In this document: piece by piece, positions 31,643-41,204 of the stretch
How positions within the stretch are numbered: position 1 is the stretch's first letter
Layout: the number at the start of each line of letters is the position of its first letter
From: Rhodospirillaceae bacterium
GTDB taxonomy: Bacteria > Pseudomonadota > Alphaproteobacteria > SHVP01
Assembly: GCA_002722055.1 (NCBI GenBank)
Contig: PBKD01000014.1
Coordinates: forward strand, 328,533-392,532
DNA length: 64,000 bases
Reading direction: 5' to 3'
Position numbers and translations under genes: made by a program
The notes under the pieces: model-generated
The model's input: the letters and a program-made list of their open reading frames with translations, nothing else
The model's database searches: none
What the model was told of the DNA's origin: nothing

Positions 31643-32398
31643 TTAATTTAATTTGTATTCAAGACCAAACTTAATATCAAAAAGATAGAGACCATGCGCA
31701 GGCGCAACAAAACCAACTTTTTTTCTATTACAGGCCTCTAAAGCCGTCTTCATATCTAAAACTGACCATCTTCCCTCTCCCACGCACTTTAAACTACCAA
31801 CAATTGACCTTACTTGTTTATATAAAAATGATTTTGCTATAACTTTTATCTCTATATCGTCTTTATCATTGATTATTTTTATCTCATCTATTTTTTTTAT
31901 TGAAGATTTAGATTGACAATTTGCTCCTCTAAATGTTGAAAAATCATGAGTGCCGATTAACAATTGACCAGCTGATATCATCTTACTTAAATTTAAATTT
32001 ACTGGGACATGCCATTTGCTTTTAATATCAATAGTAGGCGGCGGACGTCTATTTAAAATTTTATATATATATGTTCTCTCAATAGCTGAGAATCTTGAAT
32101 GAAAATCTTCTGAGACTTTATGCGCGGATAAAATTGAGATTTTTTCTGATTTAAGATAATAATTTAAGCCATCTCTTATCTCATTACATTCAATTTTTTT
32201 ATTACAATCAAAATGTGCTACTTGACCCAAAGCATGCACTCCAGTATCTGTTCTTCCAGATCCATAAACAGTGACTTCTTTACCTATTAGGTACTTTATG
32301 GCATTTTCAACAGTCCCTTGCACAGATTTAGAGTTTTGTTGCCTTTGCCAACCAACATAATTAGTGCCGTCATATTCTAATTTAATACAAATACGCAT
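31643..32398 (-). CDS. truA: tRNA pseudouridine synthase A
   Basis: LEYDGTNYVGWQRQQNSKSVQGTVENAI, GSGRTDTGVHALGQVAHFD. Confidence 0.95.
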   Translation of the reverse strand: MRICIKLEYDGTNYVGWQRQQNSKSVQGTVENAIKYLIGKEVTVYGSGRTDTGVHALGQVAHFDCNKKIECNEIRDGLNYYLKSEKISILSAHKVSEDFHSRFSAIERTYIYKILNRRPPPTIDIKSKWHVPVNLNLSKMISAGQLLIGTHDFSTFRGANCQSKSSIKKIDEIKIINDKDDIEIKVIAKSFLYKQVRSIVGSLKCVGEGRWSVLDMKTALEACNRKKVGFVAPAHGLYLFDIKFGLEYKLN

Positions 32399-32405
32399 TA
32401 TAATT

Positions 32406-33320
32406 CTATTCTAATTTAGAGTTTATATCTATTTTGACTCCTCTAAGAAATTCTATAATTTTCATAGTTTTCTTACCTTCAAGTTGAACTATTTCAGGCC
32501 GATAACTAAGTTCACTACAGCCAATAGTAAATAAGTCATCAACAATAACCCCTTCTGGATTTGTTTCATTAATGATACTACCAGAAATAATCTTTAATCT
32601 TTTATTTTTAAATAAAGTCCATGCTCCAGGATTTAGAGAAAAAGCACGAACCTGTGAATCAATAAATTTGGCTGAGTTTGACCAGTTAATTTTACTTTCT
32701 TTTTTATTTAATTTATTTGCGTATGTTGCTAAATTATGTTCTTGACTAAACCCTATAATTTTTTTTTGTTGAAACTGATGTAGAGTTTTCATTAACTCTT
32801 TTGCGCCCAATAAAGATAACTTTTCCTCTAATTCACTGAAATTTGTTTTAGATGTAATTTGTATTTTTGACTGTGATAGTATATTTCCAGCATCTAAATC
32901 TTTATTCATTTTCATTATAGTAATACCTGTTTCTTTATCTCCAGCTAGTATTGCTCTTTGAATAGGGGCAGCACCTCTCCATCTCGGAAGTAATGAAGCA
33001 TGAATGTTGATACAGCCAAATTGAGGAGCATTTAGAAAACTTTCTGGAAGAATCAGGCCATAGGCTGCAACCACGCAGAGGTCCGCATGTATTTCTTTAA
33101 TATATGTCGCATCAATATCATCAGTTAGTTTTTTAGGTGTTTTAACATCTATATTATTTTTATCAGCAAAATTATGAACAACTGATTTATTAATTTTTTT
33201 ACCTCTTCCTGATTTTTTTGGAGCCTGTGTATATATACTACAAATCGTGTTATTAGACAAAACTAAAGCATTTAAAGCAGGCAAAGCAAAGGAAGGGGTT
33301 CCCATAAAAACTATTTTCAT
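32406..33320 (-). CDS. fmt: Methionyl-tRNA formyltransferase
   Basis: IVFMGTPSFALPALNAL, NIHASLLPRWRGAAPIQRAILAGDKETGITIMKMNKDLDAG. Confidence 0.96.
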   Translation of the reverse strand: MKIVFMGTPSFALPALNALVLSNNTICSIYTQAPKKSGRGKKINKSVVHNFADKNNIDVKTPKKLTDDIDATYIKEIHADLCVVAAYGLILPESFLNAPQFGCINIHASLLPRWRGAAPIQRAILAGDKETGITIMKMNKDLDAGNILSQSKIQITSKTNFSELEEKLSLLGAKELMKTLHQFQQKKIIGFSQEHNLATYANKLNKKESKINWSNSAKFIDSQVRAFSLNPGAWTLFKNKRLKIISGSIINETNPEGVIVDDLFTIGCSELSYRPEIVQLEGKKTMKIIEFLRGVKIDINSKLE

Positions 33321-33334
33321 ATTACCTCTAAATA

Positions 33335-33844
33335 CTAGGCTAAATTTTTTTTCATTTTTTTCATCTTACGTAAAATAATATTTTTTTTAATTGAAGAAAC
33401 TTTATCAATTAACAGGTTTCCATCTAGATGATCTATTTCATGTTGAATTATAACAGCTTGAAAATCACTAAAATTAGATAATTTAGTTTTTTTATTTTCA
33501 TCTATATATTTAACTTTAATTTCTTTAGATCTCATTACTTCAACAAATTGTTCTGGAAAAGATAAGCACCCTTCATCATTAAGCTGAATTTCTTCACTCT
33601 CCCAAATAATTTCAGGGTTAATCATTTTTAAATTAGAAATTTTATTACCTCTTGATGTATCAACTACAATCATTCTTTGGGGAACCCCAACCTGTATAGC
33701 TGAAAGTCCTACCCCTGGGGCAGCATACATAGTATCCAACATATCATTTAATAACTTTATCTCACTATCTCCAATTTCTAAAATATTTTTGGATTTAACT
33801 CTCAGCAAAGGATCAGGAGCTTTAATTATAGGTAAAATAGACAT
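33335..33844 (-). CDS. def: Peptide deformylase
   Basis: GVGLSAIQVGVPQRMIVVD, EGCLSFPE, QHEIDHLDGNL. Start placed at MSILPIIKAPDP (33844), not the track start at 33868. Confidence 0.94.
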   Translation of the reverse strand: MSILPIIKAPDPLLRVKSKNILEIGDSEIKLLNDMLDTMYAAPGVGLSAIQVGVPQRMIVVDTSRGNKISNLKMINPEIIWESEEIQLNDEGCLSFPEQFVEVMRSKEIKVKYIDENKKTKLSNFSDFQAVIIQHEIDHLDGNLLIDKVSSIKKNIILRKMKKMKKNLA

Positions 33845-33931
33845 AATATTTATATAAATAATTATCAAAATTAAATAAATAATATATTATCAGATTTTTC
33901 AACAATTTAAAGTTGATAGAAAGCAGATATT

Positions 33932-35020
33932 TTGAATATTTTGGATCAAATAGCAAATTATAATACACTTATTATATTAATTTTAGTTTTAATACTTTTA
34001 ATTATGTTATCTCTTCAATGCTATAATTTAATTAAAATTAAAAAAATTGATACAGATTACGACTTAAATCAAAATAATAATAAAACAAATATTATATTTT
34101 CAGAAATTATTGGAAGACTTTCTAATCTAACTGAAAGTTCTTCAATTTCACAAAATGAATTAATCAAAACATTAAATAATAGGATTGACAATCTATCAAG
34201 AGATCTAAACTTAACTATGCGAGATAATAACTCTAAAACCTCAGAAAGTCTTGGGGAGTTGAAAAAGCACATGGATAAAATTGATGAAGCACAAAAGAAT
34301 ATATCAGATCTATCGAGCGAAATGATTACATTGCAGGATATTTTATCAAATAAGCAAACTAGAGGAGTTTTTGGGGAAATACAGCTCAATGAAATAATAA
34401 CTAATATCCTTCCTCCTTCTTATTTTAGCACTCAGGATACTTTATCAAATTACTCTAGGCCTGACTTAGTTATAAAACTACCAAACCCACCAGGTAAAAT
34501 TGTTGTTGATGCAAAATTTCCGTTGGAGAGCTACAAAAAATTAAAAGCGTCTCAGAATAAATTGGAAAGGCAGGAAGCTATTAAACAATTTAAATTAGAT
34601 CTTAAGAAACATATAAAGGATATTAAATCTAAATATATAATACCAGGAGAAACAGCAGACTCAGCACTAATGTTTATTCCATCTGAAGGGGTTTATTCAG
34701 AAATTCATTCCTCATTAGAGGAGGTAATTGAAGATTCCTATAGATCTAAGGTTTGGATTGTTTCCCCTACAACAATTTGGGCGTTACTAAATACTATTAG
34801 AGGTTTGCTTAAAGATGTGAGTATAAAAAAACAGGCTAATATAATTCAAAAAGAAATAATAAATTTAATTGATGACTTAGCAAGGCTAGGTATAAGAGTA
34901 AAGAAGCTTCAGAAACATTTTGATTTAGCTAATTCAGATTTAAATGAAGTAGAAATATCTACAAATAAATTAATAAATCTTACTAGAAAAATAGAGAAAA
35001 TTAAAATTGATGAAAATTAG
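33932..35020 (+). CDS. rmuC: DNA recombination protein RmuC
   Basis: N-terminal TM and coiled coil; RGVFGEIQLNEIITNILPPSYFS, RPDLVIKLPNPPGKIVVDAKFPLESYKKL, LMFIPSEGVYSEIHSSL. Confidence 0.92.
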   Translation: MNILDQIANYNTLIILILVLILLIMLSLQCYNLIKIKKIDTDYDLNQNNNKTNIIFSEIIGRLSNLTESSSISQNELIKTLNNRIDNLSRDLNLTMRDNNSKTSESLGELKKHMDKIDEAQKNISDLSSEMITLQDILSNKQTRGVFGEIQLNEIITNILPPSYFSTQDTLSNYSRPDLVIKLPNPPGKIVVDAKFPLESYKKLKASQNKLERQEAIKQFKLDLKKHIKDIKSKYIIPGETADSALMFIPSEGVYSEIHSSLEEVIEDSYRSKVWIVSPTTIWALLNTIRGLLKDVSIKKQANIIQKEIINLIDDLARLGIRVKKLQKHFDLANSDLNEVEISTNKLINLTRKIEKIKIDEN

Positions 35021-35021
35021 T

Positions 35022-35621
35022 TTAAAAAGCTCTTCTACTATTTATTGCGGCAGATATAGTCCCATCATCTAAATAATCCAACTCTCCACCAACAGGCACT
35101 CCATGAGAGAGCTGTGTAACGGCAATATTTAATTTACTTATCTCCTCTTTTAAATAATGCGCAGTAGTCTGACCATCAACAGTGACAGGTAAAGCAATAA
35201 TTATTTCACTTATTTTATTATCATTTATTCTCCGTATGAGTGGTTCAATTCTCAAATCAGCTGGCCCAATACCATCTAAAGCCGATAATACCCCACCTAA
35301 GACATGAAATAAGCCTCTGAAGCTTGAAACTTTTTGAAGAGCCCAAAGATCAGTTACACCTTCAACAACACAAATTACTTTATTATCTCTTTTAATATCA
35401 GTACAGATGGAGCACGGATTAATTATATCTATATTCCCGCATAAAGAGCAACTAACAATACTTTTCATTGCTACCGTTAGTGAAGATGCCAAAGAAGGCA
35501 TTAAAGTATCTTTTTTCTTTAATAAATGTAAAACAATCCTTCGGGCAGAACGAGGTCCGAGTCCTGGAAGCCGTGAGAAAAGATGCTCAAGATTATCTAT
35601 TTCATTAGGGCTATTACTCAT
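35022..35621 (-). CDS. recR: Recombination mediator RecR
   Basis: LFSRLPGLGPRSARRIVLHLL, Cys4 zinc finger CSLCGNIDIINPCSIC, Toprim VCVVEGVTDLWALQKV. Confidence 0.96.
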   Translation of the reverse strand: MSNSPNEIDNLEHLFSRLPGLGPRSARRIVLHLLKKKDTLMPSLASSLTVAMKSIVSCSLCGNIDIINPCSICTDIKRDNKVICVVEGVTDLWALQKVSSFRGLFHVLGGVLSALDGIGPADLRIEPLIRRINDNKISEIIIALPVTVDGQTTAHYLKEEISKLNIAVTQLSHGVPVGGELDYLDDGTISAAINSRRAF

Positions 35622-35627
35622 AACAGT

Positions 35628-35951
35628 CTAAATAAATGGTTTTAAGCCTGATGGTATATTGACACCACCAGTTATTTTTTTCATTTCTTCACTTGTATAT
35701 TCTTCTAACTTTACTTTAGCATCATTATGAGCTGCAATAATTAAATCTTCGACTATTGAAAATTCACTTTCATTAGATAATGATTTATCTATTGATATAT
35801 TCACCATATTGCCCTTACCATTCAAAATTACTTTTATTAATCCTCCACCTGACTCACCGCTTATCTCTGCGCTTTCAAGAGATTTTTGCATATCTGCCAT
35901 GCGTTTTTGCATCTCCTGTGCTTGCTTCATCATTTCACTAATATTCTTCAT
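35628..35951 (-). CDS. YbaB/EbfC family nucleoid-associated protein
   Basis: MMKQAQEMQKRMADMQKSLE...GGLIKVILNGKGNMVNISID...MKKITGGVNIPSGLKPF; between dnaX and recR. Confidence 0.94.
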   Translation of the reverse strand: MKNISEMMKQAQEMQKRMADMQKSLESAEISGESGGGLIKVILNGKGNMVNISIDKSLSNESEFSIVEDLIIAAHNDAKVKLEEYTSEEMKKITGGVNIPSGLKPFI

Positions 35952-37665
35952 CTATTACCTCATAACTTTCGTTGATTTCATTAGCAATAATACTGTCATT
36001 CATTTCATAAATATTTCTAATCTCTGATCCTGGAACCGATTCAAGCAAGTAACTAACAACTGGATCAATTTCAATTTTTTTTCTCATTACAAGGGCTTTT
36101 TCATTAATCTTTTCTCTTATAGTTAACTGCCCTTGCTCATTCGATAGAGTAATTAGCCACCTTATACCAGTTAAATCGCTTAAAAAAGAACTTAATAAAC
36201 TTATGAAATTTTTTGGAGTGTTTTTCTTTAATCGTAATGAAATTTTTCCATGCTCAAACGATACGATATGAACATTAGATAATAAATTTGAACGCAAAAT
36301 AAATTCATCTTTTTTTTCGGTTAAATTAACTAAATCACTTAAATTATCAATAATGACTCTATCTGAGATCTTAACCTTAGGATTTTTTTCATCGGGTTTA
36401 AATTTATTATCTATGTCGGATGTATTTGTTTCCCTTGATACGTTCTCTTCTTTATCATATTTTTTTTCATTTATCTTAACATGCCCAATCTCAGCTATTT
36501 TTTTTTTACCTACCTGAATAGACTTTACTAAAGTAGCAGGATCTGGAAGATGAGAAGCGTATGTTATTTGTATTATAAGCATATCAAAAGAGGCAATACT
36601 TGATGAAAGTTTATTCATATCATCTAACCCTTTCAATAACATTTGCCATATTCTTGTCAAGTTTGCTAAAGAAATATGCTCAGAAATTTTTATTAATTCA
36701 TCTCTATCTTTATCAGCTAAAGTAATATCTTCTTCAATATTCCCTGTAATTTTGTATGTAGTTATCCAGTGACATATATGCATTAATTCTTGAATAATTA
36801 TACTTGACTCTATTCCTTTCTTGTACTGAAGTCTGGCAATATCAAGGGCCTCTTTGACATCCCCTTTGATAAGGTGAAGGAATAAAGTAACAATTTCTAA
36901 TTTGCCCGATAGCCCAAGCATACCTCTCACTTTATCTTCAGATATTTGATTGCCACAATAAGCAATTGCCTGATCTAATAAAGATAAACCATCTCTAACC
37001 GATCCCTCTGACGCATTAGCAATCAACTCTAAAGATAGATTTCCTATTTTTATATTTTCTTTATATGAAATATCTGATAAATGCTTAACCATAACCTCTT
37101 TAGAGATTCTATTTAAATCAAACCTTTGGCAACGTGATAAAACCGTAATAGGAACTTTTCGAATTTCTGTGGTAGCCATAATAAAAATTATATGTGAGGG
37201 GGGTTCCTCAAGAGTTTTAAGTAAAGCATTAAAAGCAGCTGTAGATAACATATGAACTTCGTCAATAACATAAACTTTATAATTTGAAGAAACCGGTTTA
37301 TATCTTACGTTTTCAATTATTTCTCTAATATTGCTTACACCTGTATTGCTCGCAGCATCTATCTCAATTACATCAACATTATTACCAATATCTATTGATT
37401 TGCATTGTTCACAATTATTACAGGGCAATAAATTACTATCATCATCTTTTATGATATTTAGACAATTAAGAGATCTCGCAATAATTCTTGCAGTAGTAGT
37501 TTTTCCTACACCTCTCATTCCAGTTAACATAAATGCGTGATATATTCTATGTTCTGATATTGCATTTGATAAAGTTCGAGTCAATACATCTTGACCGACC
37601 AAATCACGAAAATTTTTAGGCCTATATTTTCTTGCAAGAACTCTATAAATATCTAATTTTTTCAT
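35938..37665 (-). CDS. dnaX: DNA polymerase III subunit tau (gamma/tau)
   Basis: YRPKNFRDLVGQDVLTRTLSNAI, GVGKTTTARIIARSLNC, zinc Cys set, YVIDEVHMLSTAAFNALLKTLEEPP. Confidence 0.95.
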   Translation of the reverse strand: MKKLDIYRVLARKYRPKNFRDLVGQDVLTRTLSNAISEHRIYHAFMLTGMRGVGKTTTARIIARSLNCLNIIKDDDSNLLPCNNCEQCKSIDIGNNVDVIEIDAASNTGVSNIREIIENVRYKPVSSNYKVYVIDEVHMLSTAAFNALLKTLEEPPSHIIFIMATTEIRKVPITVLSRCQRFDLNRISKEVMVKHLSDISYKENIKIGNLSLELIANASEGSVRDGLSLLDQAIAYCGNQISEDKVRGMLGLSGKLEIVTLFLHLIKGDVKEALDIARLQYKKGIESSIIIQELMHICHWITTYKITGNIEEDITLADKDRDELIKISEHISLANLTRIWQMLLKGLDDMNKLSSSIASFDMLIIQITYASHLPDPATLVKSIQVGKKKIAEIGHVKINEKKYDKEENVSRETNTSDIDNKFKPDEKNPKVKISDRVIIDNLSDLVNLTEKKDEFILRSNLLSNVHIVSFEHGKISLRLKKNTPKNFISLLSSFLSDLTGIRWLITLSNEQGQLTIREKINEKALVMRKKIEIDPVVSYLLESVPGSEIRNIYEMNDSIIANEINESYEVIDEEY

Positions 37666-37706
37666 TTATAAATTGGAAATTCATTCAATTTAATTTAAAT
37701 TATTTA

Positions 37707-37802
37707 GGTAGGAGACTAGAAATCGACCCAAAGAAATTTGTTACGGCTGCTTCTTTCGACCTGACCGGATTAGCAAACTCTTTGCCCGATACTAGCCTCC
37801 TG
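37707..37802 (-). ncRNA. ffs: Bacterial small signal recognition particle RNA (4.5S-like)
   Basis: Minus-strand core CCGGTCAGGTCGAAAGAAGCAGCCGTAAC matches SRP domain IV; ends pair (GGAGGCTAG/CTAGTCTCC); upstream of dnaX as in many bacteria. Confidence 0.92.
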
Positions 37803-37807
37803 AGGTA

Positions 37808-37837
37808 ATTATATAGTATGTTTAGCTATTAACCCAA
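37808..37837 (-). promoter_or_regulatory. Sigma70-like promoter for ffs
   Basis: Minus strand TTGGGT, 18-nt spacer, TATAAT; start predicted about 37801, at the SRP RNA 5' end. Confidence 0.6.
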
Positions 37838-37893
37838 CACTTAAAAATTACGTTAAAAAAATATATATAAAAAATAGATTAAAAATATAAAAA

Positions 37894-38877
37894 ATGCCCG
37901 ATTTACGAAATTTCAATACTTTTTCTGGAAATACACTTGATAGAGCAGGAAATATAAGGAAAAGCACGGAATGGATGGCTTCTCAAATAAAACATCCTAA
38001 AGCCAAGTTTTTACCAATCCTTAACCTAACGGCTCCAATACAAACTAAAAACAATTCGAAAAATATTAAGTATCTAAACCTGAATCAAATGACTAATTAC
38101 AAAATTAGTTATAATAATCTAATATTTCTAGGTATTAAAGATGAGACTCCTTATTTTGCATTTGATATATCAAAATCTAAAACTGAAAACGAAAAATTTT
38201 TTGATAATGTCATATTTGAAGAAGTTAGAAAAGCTGCTATGTATCTTTCTAATGAAGATTCATCCCTCCTTGCCCACGCAAGATCAATGGTTGACTGGAA
38301 ATTAAATAATAATTTTTGTCCTAAGTGTGGATATAAAACAAAAAGTCACCAAGGTGGACATATTGAAATCTGCGGCAATAAAGACTGCAATAAGGAAATA
38401 TTCCCCAGAACTGACCCTGTTGTAATTATGCTTGTATATAATAAAAATAATTGTGTTGTTGGACGACAGTCTAACTTTCCAGTAAATTTCTTTTCTGTTT
38501 TAGCTGGATTTATTGAACCAGGAGAAAGCATTGAGTCGGCTGTTTACAGAGAAGTATTTGAAGAAATAGCAATTAAAGTAAAAAATATAGTTTATCATTC
38601 ATCCCAGCCTTGGCCATACCCTTCTTCTTTAATGATTGGCTGTATTGCAGAAGCAGAAAATACAAATATTGTAATTGATGAGGAAGAAATAGTTGAGGCA
38701 AAATGGGTGAACAGAGAATTAATTTTATCAGCCCTTAAAAAATCTAAGGCCTCTAAAGAGGACCCATTAACTAAAAGGCCAGATAATACTTTAGGGGAAC
38801 TGCTATTACCGCCACCAATAGCAATTGCACATCACTTATTAAAATACTGGGCAGAAAATCCTAGATTTTTTCTCTAA
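37894..38877 (+). CDS. nudC: NAD+ diphosphatase (NADH pyrophosphatase, Nudix)
   Basis: Zinc ribbon FCPKCGYKTKSHQGGHIEICGNKDCNKEIFPRTDPVVIML, Nudix box GFIEPGESIESAVYREVFEEIAI. Confidence 0.93.
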   Translation: MPDLRNFNTFSGNTLDRAGNIRKSTEWMASQIKHPKAKFLPILNLTAPIQTKNNSKNIKYLNLNQMTNYKISYNNLIFLGIKDETPYFAFDISKSKTENEKFFDNVIFEEVRKAAMYLSNEDSSLLAHARSMVDWKLNNNFCPKCGYKTKSHQGGHIEICGNKDCNKEIFPRTDPVVIMLVYNKNNCVVGRQSNFPVNFFSVLAGFIEPGESIESAVYREVFEEIAIKVKNIVYHSSQPWPYPSSLMIGCIAEAENTNIVIDEEEIVEAKWVNRELILSALKKSKASKEDPLTKRPDNTLGELLLPPPIAIAHHLLKYWAENPRFFL

Positions 38878-39706
38878 GTCTATCAGCAGAATAAACACCA
38901 AGTATAATCAACTTACTAGTATAAAATTTTAGTTCTTCCATTGCTAACTTTAGATTTTTATCTTCAAGATGACCTTCAACATCAGCATAAAACTGAGTAG
39001 CTGTAAAACTACCTTTTAATTGATAACTCTCTAATTTTGTCATATTTATATTATTTGTCGCAAACCCCCCCATCGCCTTATATAAGGCTGAAGGAACATT
39101 CCTTACTTGAAAAACAAATGAAGTAATAGCATTTCCGGATTGCAATTTTGGTCTTTTTGCATTTTTAGATAATATAACAAATCTTGTAGTATTATGCTCT
39201 TCATCTTCAAAATTCTTAATCAAAATCTTAAGTTTATATATCTCAGACGCAAATTCTGAAGCTATAGCTCCCTCAGATTTTTTATTACCTAGAGAAATTT
39301 TTTTAGCAGCTCCAGCTGTATCAGCATATACTCTAGAAGTAAGATTTAGCTTATGTAAATTTTTTCTACACTGACTCAATGCTTGAATATGACTATAAAC
39401 ATTTTGTAAATCTTCCAGATTTGCTCCTTTTTTAGCCAACAAGCAATGATTTACCTTCTGAAAGTGTTCTTTAATTATAAATAAACCAGACTCAGGTAAT
39501 AAGTAATGAATATCAGCAACTCTTCCTGCTACACTATTTTCGATTGGTATCATCGCTAGTGATGATTTGCCACTTTTTACAGATTCAAATACATCTTCAA
39601 ATGTATGGCAAGGCAGGGCTTCCATTTCTGGATAAACATTTTTACATGCTAGATGAGAGTTAGCACCATATTCACCTTGAAAAGAAATAGTATTATTTTT
39701 TAACAT
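38861..39706 (-). CDS. pheA: Prephenate dehydratase
   Basis: ISFQGEYGANSHLAC, AMIPIENSVAGRV, NTTRFVILS, ACT domain NINMTKLESYQLKGSFTATQFYADVEGH. Confidence 0.94.
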   Translation of the reverse strand: MLKNNTISFQGEYGANSHLACKNVYPEMEALPCHTFEDVFESVKSGKSSLAMIPIENSVAGRVADIHYLLPESGLFIIKEHFQKVNHCLLAKKGANLEDLQNVYSHIQALSQCRKNLHKLNLTSRVYADTAGAAKKISLGNKKSEGAIASEFASEIYKLKILIKNFEDEEHNTTRFVILSKNAKRPKLQSGNAITSFVFQVRNVPSALYKAMGGFATNNINMTKLESYQLKGSFTATQFYADVEGHLEDKNLKLAMEELKFYTSKLIILGVYSADRLREKI

Positions 39707-39728
39707 TAAATATAAATCCTATTTTAAA

Positions 39729-40454
39729 TTATATAAATTTTCTTCTTATAATTTCTAAATCTTCATATGTATCAACACCAACTAAAGCTTCATTAACTAT
39801 GGATGCATAAATATTCATACCAATTTCAAGAGCTCTCAACTGCTCAAGTTTTTCTCTTTTCTCTAAAATGGTCTGAGGTTTTTTACAAAATCTCTCAATC
39901 ACATCTCTTTTATAAGCATATATTCCTATATGCTCATAGTAATCTCCTTCATTTGCAGGGACAGGAGATCTTGAAAAATAGATAGCCCTGCCAATTATAT
40001 CGTTTTTATTATGTCCAGTTACAACCTTAACCTTATTTGGATTTGCTATTCTATCGTTATCTAAAGGTGTAATCAAAGTGCCTATATCAACTTTCTTATC
40101 ATCTAACAGGTTTGCTGTAATTTTTATATAATCTGGAGGAATTAACGGAATATCACCTTGTAAATTGATGACCTTCTCAAATTCACGATCAGGATCAATT
40201 TTTTTTAAGCCTTCCATAATCCTATCTGTTCCAGAAACATGATCATATTGAGTCAGAACAGAATTCCCACCAGCCTTCTTAACAACTAGATCTATTTCTT
40301 TATCTGGAGTTGCAACAAAAACCTCTCCAAGATTTGCTTTCTTAGCGCACTCTAAAACCCTCACTATCATTGGTAAGCCAGCTATGTCCTCTAGAGGTTT
40401 GTTGGGCAATCTCGTAGATGCAAGCCTTGATGGTATAAAAATAACGGTTTTCAT
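39729..40454 (-). CDS. kdsB: 3-deoxy-manno-octulosonate cytidylyltransferase
   Basis: IPSRLASTRLPNKPLEDIAGLPMIVRV, NLQGDIPLIPP, EKLEQLRALE. Confidence 0.95.
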   Translation of the reverse strand: MKTVIFIPSRLASTRLPNKPLEDIAGLPMIVRVLECAKKANLGEVFVATPDKEIDLVVKKAGGNSVLTQYDHVSGTDRIMEGLKKIDPDREFEKVINLQGDIPLIPPDYIKITANLLDDKKVDIGTLITPLDNDRIANPNKVKVVTGHNKNDIIGRAIYFSRSPVPANEGDYYEHIGIYAYKRDVIERFCKKPQTILEKREKLEQLRALEIGMNIYASIVNEALVGVDTYEDLEIIRRKFI

Positions 40455-40636
40455 TGTAATATTATCTTTTTTAAACTAATTTGATTACTTTATATTGTTA
40501 CTATTAAAATAATAAAGATAATTTAATTTAATCGCAATTTTATGTTAAAATGGCATTCTTTTTGGACTTTCTAAGTTGATAAAACATCAAAATTAGTGAA
40601 TATTCGGGTATAACATATTTGGAGGCTATTTAACAA

Positions 40637-41182
40637 ATGGACGCATATACTTTAAATAAATATGCTGGAGCACTTATTGCAGCAATTTTAATAGTTTTCC
40701 TATTAGGAAAGCTTGGAAATATCGCCATTCATCCAAAAAAACTTGAGAAACAAGTTTACAGTGAAACCCCACTTGTAAATCAAGAAAGTAAAGTTGCTTC
40801 AGCCTCAAAGGAGCCTAAAGAAGAAATTCCTCTTCCTATTCTGCTTGCTAGCGCTTCAGTTGAAAAAGGGCAAAAAGTATCGAAAAAATGTTCATCTTGT
40901 CATAATTTTGTTAAAGGTGGGGCTAATAAAGTAGGACCAAATTTGTATAATATTGTTGGAGCTTCAATGGCAGCTGTTGATAATTTCAGTTATTCATCTG
41001 CTATTAAAAACTTTGGAGGTAAATGGGGCTATGAAGAGCTTAATTTATTTCTAAAGAATCCTAAGAAATATATGCCTGGAACAAAAATGGCTTTTGCAGG
41101 TATCAAAAAACCTAAAGATAGGGCTAACATTATCCTATATCTTAAAAGTGTAACCGAGAGCCCCCCATCAATTCCGGAATAA
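40637..41182 (+). CDS. cycM: Membrane-anchored c-type cytochrome (CycM-like)
   Basis: N-terminal TM anchor, KKCSSCHNF heme site, [20 protein letters not shown]; divergent from kdsB-pheA as in other alphaproteobacteria. Confidence 0.88.
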   Translation: MDAYTLNKYAGALIAAILIVFLLGKLGNIAIHPKKLEKQVYSETPLVNQESKVASASKEPKEEIPLPILLASASVEKGQKVSKKCSSCHNFVKGGANKVGPNLYNIVGASMAAVDNFSYSSAIKNFGGKWGYEELNLFLKNPKKYMPGTKMAFAGIKKPKDRANIILYLKSVTESPPSIPE

Positions 41183-41204
41183 TTAATTCAATTGTTATAC
41201 TATA

